64,000 nucleotides of DNA from Delphinus delphis (Eukaryota; Chordata; Mammalia; Artiodactyla; Delphinidae): NCBI RefSeq assembly GCF_949987515.2, contig NC_082703.1, positions 13,292,680-13,356,679 of the forward strand, given 5' to 3'. The notes under the pieces are model-generated. The model worked only from the letters and a program-made list of their open reading frames with translations, searched no databases and was not told the DNA's origin. Of the stretch, positions 1 through 13,290 are shown one piece after another (positions within the stretch are counted from its first letter, which is position 1; each line of letters starts with the position of its first letter). Made by a program: the position numbers and the translations under genes.

Positions 1-235
1 ATGGGATAATCTATAAAAGTCATTCATTTAGTCAGTCAGCAAACAATTATTTGAAAGGCCTATAGGCCAGATTCAAAACCAAAAAAAGAAACTATCATCT
101 CTAAACTCAAGGAATAATAGTCTATTAAACAAGACAAACAAGTAAACAAACGATGAGAGTAGGAAATGAGTCTTATGCTATGAAGAGTTTAAAGGCTAGT
201 CTAAGTAGGATTAATAAGATGCAGGATAATTGTAG

Positions 236-415
236 TTCAAGGAAGGTTTCCTGGAAGAAGGAAAACTTGTGCAGAGTTTTTAAAGGAAGAACAGGTGATC
301 CTCCGGTGAAGAAGCGTGAGGGAGAAGGAAGCAACCAAAGTAAAAGAAATGAGAGGGGCAATGGCTGCTCAGTAAACCTGAAACAAAGCACATTTGCAGG
401 GGAATGGGTAAGAAT
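236..415. mobile_element. Possible L2-like ancient repeat
   Basis: The start caaggaaggtttcctggaag and the following purine-rich sequence resemble an abundant ancient mammalian repeat of L2 type (ggaaggcttcctggaggaag). A 119-codon open frame covering this region has no protein resemblance I recognise. Tentative. Confidence 0.3.
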
Positions 416-1512
416 GAGGCAGAGAAGAAATAGATCACATGAATGGCACTCTAAGAAGTTTGAACTTTATTTTGAAAACAATGAGGAAATACTGAAATAT
501 GTTAACAAGTAGAGTGCAAAGTATATTTAAAGATCTATATGCTTTGTGATTATTTAAAATATTCCCATATTCTACTCCAGTGAACTTTTCTTGGGGAGGA
601 AAGTGGCCCAAACGGGGTAAAGGGAGGTGAAGACAATCAATTCTGACACAGTCTATATTTTGGTGTAAGTATACATTTCCTGATATACAGTAATCATACT
701 GAAATTGAGATCTGAAAGCAGCTACTACTGAAATTGAAGTCATAGTGAAACATGACTTCAGTAAGCTAGGAAATAAAACTGCAAAGTATCTGGCATCTCC
801 AAAGTTCACATCAGTCTACATACATAAGCTTCTCATCAAGTATAGCTTGATATTTTCTCCAAAGGGCACTTTTTGAAAAAAAAAAAAAAGTTATTCCCTC
901 ATGGATAAACTGATAATAAACCAAAGCTTTCAAAAGGAAACATATAAGTGCACCCAACAGTGTCAGACGGAGGTATTACAAATGACTTTCTACTTTCACT
1001 GTTAGAGTTCCTCGTACTTATTCAGCTTTTCTGCAATACATTCCAACATCCACTATCTGGTGCCCGAGGACCACCATCCATAAACATTCAAAGCTATTTT
1101 TCAAATGCTACATCGCAGAAATAAGTAGCGTAATGAACTTAGAGTCCCTCACACACTCTGACAACAAATCCGAGCTGCTTACTTAACAGTGGAACCCCTA
1201 GTTCTATTTCATTTTAGCTGCGAATCTGAAAATATTCTGGCTGAGACTCCGGTGCTCTGCGGACCATTTATATTCTTTAATAACATCCAGATAAAGGCTA
1301 GCAATAGATCAGCCAGAAGGGAAACTAGGCAATTATAGTCAAGATAATAGCAGCCAGAAACGGAGAAAACAGATGGCTTAAAATATTTTTCTTTGATTAG
1401 AATAAAATAAGTGGGGCTAAAAAAAAAATAAGCAAGCCACAAAGTTTACTTTCCAAAATCTGAACTGTTTTTATTAGTAAACTAAGTATTGATAGGATGC
1501 ATGTAAAGATAA

Positions 1513-1514
<2 letters not shown>

Positions 1515-1551
<37 letters not shown>
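1515..1551. repeat. (AC)n microsatellite
   Basis: Perfect AC dinucleotide run of about 18 units, followed by tcgggggg. Likely length-polymorphic. Confidence 0.98.
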
Positions 1552-1553
<2 letters not shown>

Positions 1554-4059
1554 CGGGGGGCAGAGATATGAGTTAATGTGTTAAAAAGTATCAATATGTT
1601 ATCAGAAAGAAGGTTAAAAATGAAAGTTAAAAAATAAAGGTTAAAAATAAAGCTCCCCTTTGTATTTCTCTGAGGTAGTTAGAAACAACTTCTCTTTCAC
1701 TTACTGTGAAGGCAAAATTACTTTTTGAATAAAAATGAATAAAACCTGAATCAATAAATAGACGTGATAATTATTGACTTATCTCAATTTCAACATCTTA
1801 AGGGGCTTTCGTTCTTTTCTTTAGCAACTGACAGGATCAAAGCAGACTAAGTTTTCTAAAAATAAGTCATTTGGTTTTGTTGAGATGGAACAACATGGAA
1901 AAATTATGAACACAGAATCATAAATTCTTAAAGCAATAAAGGACTAAAAAAGAATTTTGACCTTTCTTTTCTCTACTTTGAAACCATGCATAATATATGC
2001 CTATCAGTAACATCTCTTGTTATATGCAGTGAGGGGGGGGGGTGTAACTTGAAAGTCACCTTTCTCCTGTCACCTCATCCCCAATTTCAGAATAGCTTTC
2101 CTAAGGGATCATCAACATATTATTTACAGTTAATGAAACTGACACCAAGACAATTAAATGAATTGCCTAAGGTTTCACTGAGTATTATTCACTATCTGTC
2201 AAGCCCTGAAAAAAGGCTAACGTGAGCAGAAACTAACCAAATCTGCGTTTTGGAAAAATCGATGTAAACAAAAGAGTAACACAACAATAATAGTAATAAA
2301 ACAATTTTAAAACCAATGACAACAACTAGCTTTAAACAGGTTGAACATATTTATATAACATAAGCCAAATATTTCCATCAAAACTACTTTAAAGCAGGGA
2401 ACTTTCACATGAGCTTGTAAACATGGGCCAAAAAAAAAAAAAAAGTTTTACCTTCTAGTTTGTTTTAACATTTTGGACCAAGGGAATAGGTAGGAATGAA
2501 GACAATGTATTCCAGGTCTATTAAAATGACCAATACATTTTGCATTTCCCACAGCATGTGTTAATTCCTCATGCTTTAGGTATCTCAAGGTAAGAGCTAC
2601 GTAAAGACTTCAATCAAGAATCTCAATTATCAAGTTTAGGGACCCTTTTGTTGCTGAGGGCTAAGTAGTACCATGAATTGCTAATTCTCATATAGATACT
2701 TTCTCATCAAGCTGCCAACAAATACAAGAGATGAACTGATTCTCGTAACTAAACTGACAGCCAATATGGGGAATAAAATATTAATTTGGGTGACATAATC
2801 CATTGTGTTTCCACGAATAGATTTGATATTTTAGAAGCAGCCACGTAGTTGTGGAAGGAATTTCACTGAAGCACCAGGAAGTAATCTAATCTCAAGATGT
2901 TAAGCTAGGTCTTCCACCAAAAGCAATTTTCAGACAGGCTGGTATCTACTATATGTACACATGGCCCCAGGAATGATCTGCATCCTCTCTCTGAAATTAT
3001 TTTTTGAATTACTTATTTCAATTGTCAATTGAATTATTATTTCGTTCTCTGAAATCTTTCATAAATATTTTCAGGACAATGTTGGGAAAAAATTACAAAG
3101 TATTAAGAGTCCTCTATGCCTTCTTCCAACTTCTGAAACCTATCAATCTTCCCACTCATTCTGATTCTGGCTTCAAAGTCCACAGCATTAGAGAAGTCTA
3201 GAATCACGATCAAACTAAACGCTCCACATCGATTCTAAACAAGGAATAATTGGGGGCTTTAAAATTTTAGGCTTGAATAGAGTATTTTCCTGGTGGAGAT
3301 CCTTCCTGTCTTCTGCTCCCTACAACTCTGACCTTTCTAATTCGCTAACATTAAACCTGTGCTGCAGTACTAACGTAAACTCCAAGCTGGCTGTCCAGTA
3401 CAGTGCAGCTTGAGAAGAATTTTCCAGTTCTTTAGAAAAATGGAGGTGTCCCACACATCCTGCCCTGCAGGGCAGCTGAAAATCAATTTTCGAAGATAAA
3501 AGGCCCCCAAATGCAACTATATTATCTTATAATATTTAAACGATAAAAATTATAATGTATTACATGTTAACAAAAAACCTAAACCAAGGTCCTAAAACAT
3601 TAAAAAACACAAAATTACACTCAGACATAACAAAGGCTCTGCAAAAAAACCATATAATGAAGTCAATAAATGATTGTTACCAACCAGTTTCTTTGTATGC
3701 AGTAGTATGTCTTCACTTAGCCCCAGTGACATCTTAGATAGGCATCCCATTTATGGACACTTAAGTGGGGTTTCAAATAATTTATACCTGCTTCTGACAT
3801 TCTGTCAATTGTATTTGGAATGTAACTCAAGACTTTTCACAGATTTGTTTGTTTGTTTGTTAAAAACGGAAGTATTAAAATCTGGGACATAACTACAAAC
3901 ACACACTGGCCAAAAAAATATTGTATTATAATATATATGCATTCTCTAAAGTTTGGTATTAAAAACCAGGAGAGGTATTCCTAATGCACATTGTTAACCA
4001 ATGAGACATTCTGCAAACTGTGCCTGTACTTTAAAAGATCTTTTGATACGTCACAAAGA

Positions 4060-4101
4060 AAATAAGAAGGGAGGGAGGGAGGGAAGGTAGGAAGGAAGGA
4101 A
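4060..4101. repeat. GGGA/GGAA purine tract
   Basis: Alternating ggga and ggaa units on the plus strand, an all-purine run of about 40 bases interrupted by a single t. Confidence 0.9.
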
Positions 4102-4527
4102 TGAGATCTCATTCTAAGCATGTCAGATTGTGATGCCATGTATGGTGTGGTATCTGGGTGCTTGGAACGCCCACCACTGCTTAAGCCATCAACTATCTGT
4201 GTAAATGGCTGGTCAGGGCTGAGAGAACTGGGATATTGATTCTTTACTATCACAATGTTTGCTGTCCAAAAATGGTCTGGTAAAGTAAAATAGTATTTGA
4301 TCCAAAACAGGCCAATAGTTTTACATTCTTTGCTCTATATCAGGGATCCTTCTTCTATAGCAATCAACCCACAATTTCTTAGGTGCCAATTCAAAATCCC
4401 CAAAGCTCTAAAAATTCATTTGGCAGCAAAACTTGACTCACCTGGTATACACAGCTATCATATACATTAATGTTTGATTATAGGGTTAAGCCCAGACTCC
4501 TCTGGGATATTTTATGATATAGTACAT

Positions 4528-5110
4528 GTGCTGTGTCTTTTAATATTTTATTTACTCACTGAAGTACAATTTACATACATTAAAATTCAACCTTTTCAAA
4601 TGTACAGTTCTATGAATTTTGACAAACTTATACAGCTGTGTAGCCACTATCTCAAAATTTGAACATCTCCATCACCCAAAATGTTCCCTCAGGCCCCTCT
4701 GTAATCAATCTATCCCAACCCAATAGCAACCACTAATCTAATCTTTCTCTGTAGTTTAACTTTTTATAGAATGTCATATAAATGGAATCACAGGATATGT
4801 AGACTTTTAAGTATGGCTTCTTTTTCTTAGTATAAATGCTTTTGAGATTCATTCATGTTCTGGACTACCAGTATTTGTTCTTTTTGACTATCAAGCAGTA
4901 TTCCATTACATGAATGCACCTGAATTTGCTTATCCATTCACCAGCTGATCAACATGTGGGCTGTTTCCAGCTTTTGGTGATTATGAATAAAGCTACTGTA
5001 AAAATTCAGACAGGATTTTGTATGGACCTATGTCTTCATTTCCTTTGGGCAAATACTTAGGTGTGTGGGTGCTGGGATGTACAGTAAATGTATGTTTAAC
5101 TTTATAAGAA
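4528..5110 (-). mobile_element. Old LINE-1 3' end, antisense
   Basis: The plus strand reads the reverse complement of the well-known LINE-1 ORF2 end and 3' UTR, with matches such as gtagccactatc, ggcaaccactaatcta-like, tatccattcaccagctgatc and ggtgattatgaataaagct. The 3' end lies to the left. It is diverged, with no usable reading frame, so it is a dead copy. Confidence 0.75.
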
Positions 5111-6695
5111 ACTGACAAATCACATCTCTTTTAAAATTTGAAAAATTCTTTATTCTGGAATATAATCACACCACCTACAGAAAGGAAAAAGAACAAAAGA
5201 GAAAAAGTTGACTAATGAGAAATATGACAGTACTGTACTGCTAGAAATCTCAACCTCACAGCTAGAAATCCCAATCTTGCCTCTTTTTGAGGGCAATTCA
5301 CCTAAAAACTGAACTAATTTGCACAGCTTCTAGTTCTTCATTTCTCACTTGTTCTGTCTTTTGTACTTTTTTTGAAATAGGGAGAATATACAAATTTAAT
5401 CTCTTCATTCAAGGAACTGTTTTGTATGTAGTACCTGCGATCTTAGAGCTACGAGAACACATGAACAAAGCATATTTTGATTTATAGGAACCATACTGTT
5501 ATCTGTGAAAAGGAAATTACTTTCCTGCAGTCCTTGCTCTTATCAGGATGCTCAGCCCCTCAATGCATCAGCCTACTGAGGGCCAGAAGTTTGGTGAGAC
5601 ACCTATTTGGGATAGTCAGACCTCTGCCTTCTTACACCAAATATAAGGAATTAAGGAAACTAAGGCTAATGCAGAAGTACAAGTGACTACTTTTTGAATG
5701 ATGTAAGAACTGTCTTGTCTTCACTGTAATTATTGCATATGATTGCATTTTATTCTTTGTATATTTTGTCCTGTTTACAAAGTCTCTGAAAGATGTAGTA
5801 ACTTTGCAATTTTGGTCTTTTCAGGAAGCACCAATTATGATTTACTTCTTTAAGCTGCAAATGCTTATTTTTTTCTTATATTTCCCCCAAAGTATCACTA
5901 AATCTCTTATTCAGGGTTAGAGTTAATTAAACTTAGTGAAGTCTGAGTAATGGTATTTTATCCTGGGCATAATCTTTCTCATTCAAACTCTCTCTCTCTC
6001 TTTTAATGCCACTCATTTATTAGTTCTCCTTTGAATAACATATTTATTTAACAAATATATATTCACTATCTATAATATGCCAAGTATAACACAGCTACTA
6101 CTACTGTATCATGTACTGAATCTTGAGTTAGTAGGACAAAAGTGATGGACAGAGCTAGAACACGAGGAACGGTATCAAATCCATAGAATATATTATTCAT
6201 TTAGCACGTTGCAATGCACAGCTGTCACTGACAGAAGTATATCACATGTGTAAACATTATCTGTCAGGTATGTTAAGGAAAAGATGTTGAGGACCACTTT
6301 CAGAAGATGACAGAGCTAAGCACTATGTTCTTAAAGCTTTGAGATATTCACCAGACAGTGAGAGAGAGATTGAGGCATTGAGTGTGTGTATGTCTGTGTT
6401 AATAAAAGATTTAGATCAGGTAAATAATAGTTCCTAACTTTGGGGGGGGTCACGAAGCACTTTAAGGAGCTAATGAAAGCAGCTTTAGACCCTCTCCGTA
6501 GGGAGAAAATTCTTTGCACATATGAAGATAAACTCAAATTTTTGCCTACAGTTTTAAGAGTTTTTACAGAATCTATGGAGTCTATGAAGTTAAGAACTGC
6601 TGTTAAAAAAAAAGAACTGCTGTTAAAAAAAAAAAGTACCTCTGACTTACACTCATTGATTCTAAATATAATCTTAAGGCAAGCTTGGCAAGATA

Positions 6696-6812
6696 AACTA
6701 GTTTGATATCCTTATTTTATACATGACTCAGTTAAGACCCAAAATAAGTAAATAACTTGCCTAAAAATTTAAAACTATACAGTGGCAAAGCTAGGACAAG
6801 AATCCATGTCCT
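6696..6812 (-). mobile_element. MIR relic, antisense
   Basis: The plus strand reads the MIR core in reverse: aataacttgcctaaaaattt, cagtggcaaagctaggacaagaatcc-like. A young SINE sits directly beside it. Confidence 0.7.
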
Positions 6813-6821
6813 TTGCCAGTA

Positions 6822-7028
6822 TTTTTTTTTTTTTTTGCGGTACACGGGCTTCTCACTGCTGTGGCCTCTTCCATTGCAGAGCGCAGGCTCCGGACGCGCA
6901 GGTTCAGCGGCCATGGCTCACGGGCCCAGCCGCTCCGCGGCATGTGGGATCTTCCCGGACCGGGGCACGAACCCGTGTCCCCCGCATCAGCAGGCGGACT
7001 CTCAACCACTGCGTCACCAGGGAAGCCC
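6822..7028 (-). mobile_element. CHR-type tRNA-Glu SINE (young type)
   Basis: About 207 bp in antisense. The 5' head (gggcttccctggtg on the minus strand) is at 7028 and the poly-A tail is the T-run at 6822-6836. The tRNA-derived A box region (tggtgacgcagtgg) and B box-like gggttcgtgcccc are present, followed by the tRNA-unrelated part ending in gtaccgc. No clear target-site duplication is seen. Spurious open frames on both strands come from this element. Confidence 0.95.
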
Positions 7029-7097
7029 AGGTTGTAGAGTTTAACATGATTTTGTAAGGTATAGGAACTCTTCGTTTACTTTTCTTTTCTTTCTTTT

Positions 7098-7275
7098 TGA
7101 GCAGGGGAGTAAACTAAGTAAAGCTGAACTTAACCTGGTAGCTCAATGAACTAAGACCTGGAGACACTGGGGATTAGTTACAGGGCTATTGTAGCAAGAT
7201 GGTGAGAAGAAAAGTACGTAAATGGTGGCAGTAAGAATGGAAAGAATGTCAAGTAGAGAGAAGGCATTGAATGCA
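7098..7275. mobile_element. L2-like ancient repeat fragment
   Basis: The order agcaggggagtaaactaag, agacactggggattagttac, agggctattgtagcaagatg, gtaaatggtggcagtaagaa parallels one common ancient mammalian repeat (L2-like), also seen better preserved at 31290-32120. Confidence 0.45.
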
Positions 7276-9345
7276 TCACAATGCAGCAGAGCTTATATTT
7301 GATGTGTTAGTTTTATGTGTCACCTGGGATATCATGCTATGAATGGTAAAATTTAAAATATTTACATCTCAATCTTAGATTAATACTTCACCCAATAATC
7401 TTTCTGAACATGCTCACAGTAGCAACACTTTGCTAATTCAGCTTCTGCTTAATGGATATATTACCGCAGACTCAGACTTCATATACTGAGAATGTCCATT
7501 AAATTAGAATAATCTATTTAAATAATATATCTAATTTATTTAATTATTTAGATGTTGAAACTACAATCTTTGATTCTTGCACAGCCAATTTCAAGACAGA
7601 CATTGAGAGTTCATAGTTCACCTAGGAGGCGTTTCAGACATATTAAAGAAAATGTTCTCCAAGAGAAGTAGTTTTAGAAAAAATAAAAGACTATAAGAGA
7701 GGTACTAATGTATAATGTCTAGAAGGCCAGTTTGCTCCTTTCCTGAGCATAATATTAGCTTAAAAAAAAATCCAATACAGATGAGCATTCACTTAATTTA
7801 CTTAACTACTTTCTTATTATAAAGTTACTATAATGGGCTAGTGTACTAACATGATAACCACTGATTTTGACTTTCTTCTTAGACTTTTATCTTCTTTTCT
7901 TATTTTGTTCAACTGAGAAGGAGATATATGAGGAAGTTTATTACTTCAGAAAAATATGGAGGAAAGATTTTAAAGTTGAGGAAATGAAGAGGACATATTT
8001 GCAATTTTGGGGGAAAAATTATTCCGTAGTATTTTGCTTTGGGAAATTGTTTCAAGTCTGTCTAAATGTAAATCAGGAAAAACATCTTTATTTGAAGTAG
8101 CAAACTGGGGAAACAGAAGTAGATGTTCAATTTCAGATAATCTTAAAATTACATATCTTACTGGGATATATTTTCCTATGTATAGAAGCAGGAAGCCACA
8201 TGTCAACTGTACATTTTAATTTTCTTACCTGGAATATATTTAACCCCATCCCTTAGTATCAGTTTTATTGTCTAGTTCCATTTTTATTTTAAATATCTAG
8301 CAAAACAGGACAGCAACAATTCTATCAGAAACATGTATAAGATAATTGTATATCAATAATAAAATCTGTGTCAACAGATTTGACATGTGTCATGTCTTTT
8401 GTGTGTGCTAATATGAATTTCTTAGCAGAAATTAGATTTATATCAATGCTTGATATTATCTTTTCAGTAGATGGTTATTCAGAACTTCCTTGTTCCTCTT
8501 ATATTTCAGAAAGCTGCTTGGATTAACCGTGATATATATCGCTTCATGCATACAACCCTGCCACGTTGTTCAAAATATTAATCTGTTTTCCATGGTTAGG
8601 TTTTAGTTTTGTACTATCCATAACTTTATTGTAGAAATTGCCTATGAGAGACAATTACTACCATTTCTAAACAAGATGACCAAAGACAGAGATTGCAGGT
8701 ACTACATATGAAAGTTCCTTGAATGAAGAGATGAAATCTGTATACTAATCTTAATAACAAACAACAAAAATTAATTTTTTGAAATAATTTTAATATAAAT
8801 ACTTCACATCAAACATTAAGAAACATTTCTGATGAAAAAAACTGGTTTTGAATATTTTGGTACTTTTACTCTTTGATGGGCTTATTTTTGCCCCCATAAA
8901 TTTATCAACTACCTTCATATAAAAATTATCACTTAGCCTTATTTAAAAGCTGCAACCATAAAAATTAATTGTCTTGGAAAAGTCAAGGGCTAAATCACTC
9001 TAGATAGCCAAGTTTTCAACATACTGCTAATTTAGCATTTTAATTCTCCTGCTCTTGAGGGAATTTCTTTCTGAAATACGTTAAACACTTCTATGCATTC
9101 AAAAATGGATTATTCAAAATATAATTTAACATTTCTTGACAAATCAGGGGCAATTATTTTGAACCTAGACCAGACTGTACAATAGTATAGCAAAGCTCTC
9201 TGGGCCTATTGAGATGTGCCGATCCAAAATGGCTCCGGAATGCTATGCATTTTATTATTTTTTTCATGTGTAATTTATTTTTCTCTTTCCATTGTGCTAA
9301 TGAATAATCTCTTTATTTATTTCCTTTTAGTTTAGAGTATCTAAA

Positions 9346-9562
9346 AATGCTGTCTAGTAGAAACATAATTCAAAGCACATATGTAATTAAAAATTTTCTA
9401 TTAGACATGTTAAAAAAAGGTAAACGGAGGGCACTAATTTTAATAAGATATTTTATTTCATCCAATATATCTAAAATATTATCATTTCAACATGTGGCAC
9501 TAGGCCTGTTTCACATGTCCAATAGCCATCTGTGGCCAGTAGCTACTGTACTGGACAGTGCG
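9346..9562 (+). mobile_element. MER5A (hAT-Charlie non-autonomous DNA transposon)
   Basis: Terminal inverted repeats aatgctgtcta and tggacagtg enclose MER5A sequence (attttaataagatattttat, ccaatatatctaaaatatta, ccaatagccatctgtgg) with an internal deletion. Likely 8-bp target duplication tatctaaa (9338-9345) against catctaaa (9563-9570). It encodes nothing; old and inactive. Confidence 0.82.
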
Positions 9563-10661
9563 CATCTAAAACTATCATGAGCTGGAAGATTACAAAACTT
9601 GGTAAACACTGTCACTATGGAGGAGCAAATTCCCTCTGAGTGATGTAAGGACTCTCCTAGGTATAAGGAACTCCCGATTCAGAGCATGACTTCTGGACAT
9701 TTATTTGGTAGGGGTGGAGTGATGCATGGGAGAGAGAAGAAAAGGGAAAGGGAAGTGGAAGAATAAGAGAGAAGGAGAGCAGTAAAAACAGATATAAATG
9801 AGGTTGGGAGCGGGAAAGAATCCAATAATGAAGCAGGTGAGAAGACTGGAAACTCAGAGGTGAGTAATACCTAAGAAGTATTGAGCATTAATGACCAGAA
9901 TAATGCAAAAATGAGGCTTTTCTTAGTAGGTAATCTAGGTCTTTCAAAGATGTATGCAATAATGATGAGAATGCATAGGTATTAAGGACTGAAGAAGCCT
10001 TGCAACATACTACAGTATCCAGAGAAAGGGACCAGTATGGTTAATGATGATTCATGGGTATAGCACAGCTTTTTATAAGGCTACCTCATTCGAATGCAAA
10101 TGCAAAGAAGTGACTAAGAATATGCTTAGATAGTATATCAAATACACCACTAATCACTTTTACTGAATCTTGTAGAGATGAACAACTGTATCAAAAGAAA
10201 TAGAGACCATTTCTAGTGACTCTGAAAGTCCTGGGCAAAAGACCAAAGGACTTGGTAAATTCATCATTTCTTCCTGCTGAATAACTTAAGAGAAACGGAA
10301 ATTTGGAAAAAAAAAAAAAGAAGAGCTGGCTATCTAGATAACATGGAGGAACAAAATCTGGTCTTGAGGAACCTGACCATCTTAAGATACAGAATGATGG
10401 CAACTGATGGCAAGCATTACAAGAAGAACATAAAGAATTAGGATAAATACAGTGTCCTGCTATTAGAGTAAAAACAAAACAAAAAGTCAACTGTTCAAAT
10501 ATGTAAGTCAAGAAAGACTAAAAACTGGCTTAAGATGAGCCCAGATTCAACTACTCTGTAGCTGGTCTGACAGGAAACTCAATGAATCAATGTGACAAAT
10601 TTACAAAAAAACACATGGAAACTTATGCTGTATCAGCAGAATTAAAAAAAAAAAAAAGCGT

Positions 10662-11008
10662 GGGCTTCCCTGGTGGCACAGTGTTTAAGAATCCGCCTGC
10701 CAATGCAGGAGGCATGGGTTCAAGCCCTGGTCCGGGAAGATCCCACATGCCACAGAGCAACTAGGCCTGTGCACCACAACTACTGAGACTGCGCTCTAGA
10801 GCCCAAGAGCCACAACTACTGAGCCCATGGGCCGCAACTACTGAAGCCCACGCGCCTAGAGCCTGTGCTCTGCAACAAAAGAAGCCACCGCAATGAGAAG
10901 CCCGCGCACCACAACGAAGAGTAGCCCCCGTTCGCCGCAACTAGAGAAAGCCTGTACACAGCAACGAAGACCCAATGCAGCAAAAAATAAACAAATAAAT
11001 TTTTTAAA
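10662..11008 (+). mobile_element. Long CHR-type SINE (older subfamily)
   Basis: A roughly 345-bp element with the same tRNA-Glu head as the shorter copies but a longer body containing several cacaactactgag-like internal units, ending in a caaaaaataaacaaataaat tail. It is more diverged than the short young copies. It sits directly behind a run of A residues at 10643-10657, so it probably inserted into an existing poly-A stretch. Confidence 0.92.
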
Positions 11009-11514
11009 AAACTGGGTGGGGGGCTATTTGGCTTACAGTATAAAAGACTAAGGTGGTAGAGGTGATGGTTACAGTTATACAAAGGGTCCCGTCTACTCTT
11101 GTCCGTATTTCAGAGGAGGCTCTCCAAAAGAAAAATGCTTAGCCATATACAATGTAGTTCCAAAAAGAAGTTACTGTATTTGGCTTAATTAATGGGAGAA
11201 ATATTTCTAACCATTTAAGTTATTCAACAATGGACTGATTATGGCTGAAAGTTCATAAGGAAAAGTGTATTAATGGCATGTTGGAATTAAAAAAAAAAGA
11301 CTGAACAGACTTAAAGGAGAAGGTAAAATGCTCTAATTGAGTCTGGATGGTATATTACTGCTGTCTTTAATCTTTTTTCTTCCTCTAACTTCATGACTTT
11401 CATCACAAAGATCGGGGTGGTTTGTGCATATGTCCACCGGGGGCACGTGACCTGGGCCTGGCTTGAGAATCACTGGTAAGTCATATCAAGGAGCATTACC
11501 ATTTGTGCCAGAAA

Positions 11515-11690
11515 TTTTGAATAAATCCTGGGTCAGCTACTATCTAGCCTCGTGAGTTTGACCAAATCATTTAACCTTCCTCTGAGCTTCTTGTTTCTCA
11601 TTGTAAAATGAGAAAGATAAAGCTTATCTTATGGGTTGCTCTGAGGGTCAGGGATAATATAAATAAAACACACAACAATGCTTTCCTTAC
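11515..11690 (+). mobile_element. MIR relic
   Basis: The MIR order is visible: cctgggtcagctactatctag, gtttgaccaaatcatttaacc, ctcattgtaaaatgagaaag, then gctctgagggtcagggataa. Confidence 0.75.
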
Positions 11691-12802
11691 AGTAAACCTC
11701 CAAGACAAGATAATGATGATGACGATGATGGTAAGAATAATGCTTTTCAAATTTTAAAGCAATTGCTTTACTAAAAATTGTTTATTATTTCCCCCTGAAA
11801 TCATCAGGGAGATAGGACCTCTTTTTCATTAGCATCAGTGAAAGAATTTTGATTGAAAACATTTAAGGGAACTGAGAGAACAGATTTCTCCATACCCCAG
11901 TAACTTTCTCTATAATGAAACGGCTTTAATATAATGAAAAGGGGGGGGCATTTTATCTCACTGTCCTAAACACTTTGCTGGGTCCTTAGAAAGTTGTAAT
12001 CACAACATGAGCAGAAAGTTATAAAAACTGATGTACAACATTAATCAAGTAGTGGAAAAAATAGAAGGTTTTAAATAATTTCCAAGAAAAAGTGAAAGCT
12101 ATTCAGAGAAAGATAGTTAGAAAAACAATGCAGTGAATTCTCCCTTCTCTTCCATATCCCAAAGAGATAGAATCATACCGAGACTGATAGAACCTTACAA
12201 AGAGTAAATCTCATTTCCTCATTAGAGAGAAAACTTAATTCCAAAAGAAAGATGCATATTTCGGTAGTAAGCTCCTATCATACAGATATTTGATGTTCTG
12301 TAATAAACTAATTGGTAACTTACTGACTTCTAGAAGCAGGCTTCAAGTATACCCATGTGTCAATAATGATAAGCCATATTGAAAAATATGAATTTGTTAC
12401 TATATTTCATACATGTTTTGTTTTTTGTTAATTTTTAACTTTAGATTTACTTTATATTATATATAATGATTTCATAAAATACATATCAATTTTGACATAT
12501 TTTTACCTATCTACCACAGAAATGTACCAACTCTGCAATGTAGCAATCCTTATGAAATGTGACTAAAGGTTAATATGCACATAGCATGAGGTTTGAGGTA
12601 AATTAAAGATAAAATCAATCTAACATTAGTACTATGTTAAATATTGAGGATGTGCAAGTCAGCCCTGCTGATAATGACTGTTTCCAACAGGACACGGACA
12701 AGGCCACATAAAACAATGTTTCTTTACAAGGCTGTACCACTGCTATAAAAATGATGGGCAATCCTTTCTTCTGAGTTACTGCTGGTTTCTTTTATTTTCT
12801 TT

Positions 12803-13158
12803 TATAAATTTATTTATTTATTTATTTATCTATCTTTGGCTGCGTTGAGTCTTCGTTGCTGTGCGCAGGCTCTCTCCAGTTGCGGCGAGCGGGGGCCACT
12901 CCTCGCCACAGTGCGCAGGCTTCTCATTGCGGTAGCTTCTCTTGCTGCAGAGCATGGGCTCCAGGCACGCAGGCTTCAGCAGTTGTGGCACGTGGGCTCA
13001 GTAGTTGTGGCTCACGGGCTCTAGAGCGCAGGCTCAGTAGTTGTGGCGCATGGGACCCGCTGCTCTGCGGCATGTGGGATCTTCCCAGACCAGGGCTCGA
13101 ACCTGTGTCCTCTGCATTTGCAGGCAGATTCTTAACCACTGCGCCACCAGGGAATCCC
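12803..13158 (-). mobile_element. Long CHR-type SINE (older subfamily), antisense
   Basis: The 5' end is at 13158 (gggattccctggtggcgcag on the minus strand), followed by the long body with repeated agttgtgg-like units on the plus strand. The 3' tail is the attt-repeat at about 12803-12830. Possible imperfect target-site duplication: ctggtttctt (12782-12791) against ctgggttctt (13164-13173). Same subfamily as the copy at 10662. Confidence 0.92.
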
Positions 13159-13234
13159 TACTTCTGGGTTCTTAATAATGACATCACCAACCTGAGCTCA
13201 GAATCAGTGCGGTTAGTTTATTGATTACCCATAC

Positions 13235-13235
<1 letters not shown>

Positions 13236-13279
<44 letters not shown>

Positions 13280-13290
13280 CGCGCGCGCGT
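13236..13290. repeat. (TG)n followed by (GC)n, Z-DNA-prone
   Basis: A perfect TG run (13236-13271) passes directly into a GC run (13272-13290): 55 bases of unbroken purine-pyrimidine alternation. Just right of the SINE ending at 13158. Confidence 0.97.

Noticed and set aside
153..512. 119-codon open frame at the left edge
   Set aside because: No recognisable protein; overlaps a possible L2-like relic and has no splice or expression support.
1515..1551. CRISPR-like or satellite array
   Set aside because: Plain dinucleotide repeat; no spacer structure anywhere in the window.
6732..7057. Several overlapping open frames on both strands, also at 20034-20390, 40545-40848, 49736-50149, 50404-50697, 52212-52548 and 55719-56195
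   Set aside because: All fall in CHR-type SINEs and give near-identical Pro/Arg/Ser-rich peptides; they are by-products of the GC-rich SINE body.
12856..13224. 122-codon open frame
   Set aside because: Lies in an antisense long CHR-type SINE.
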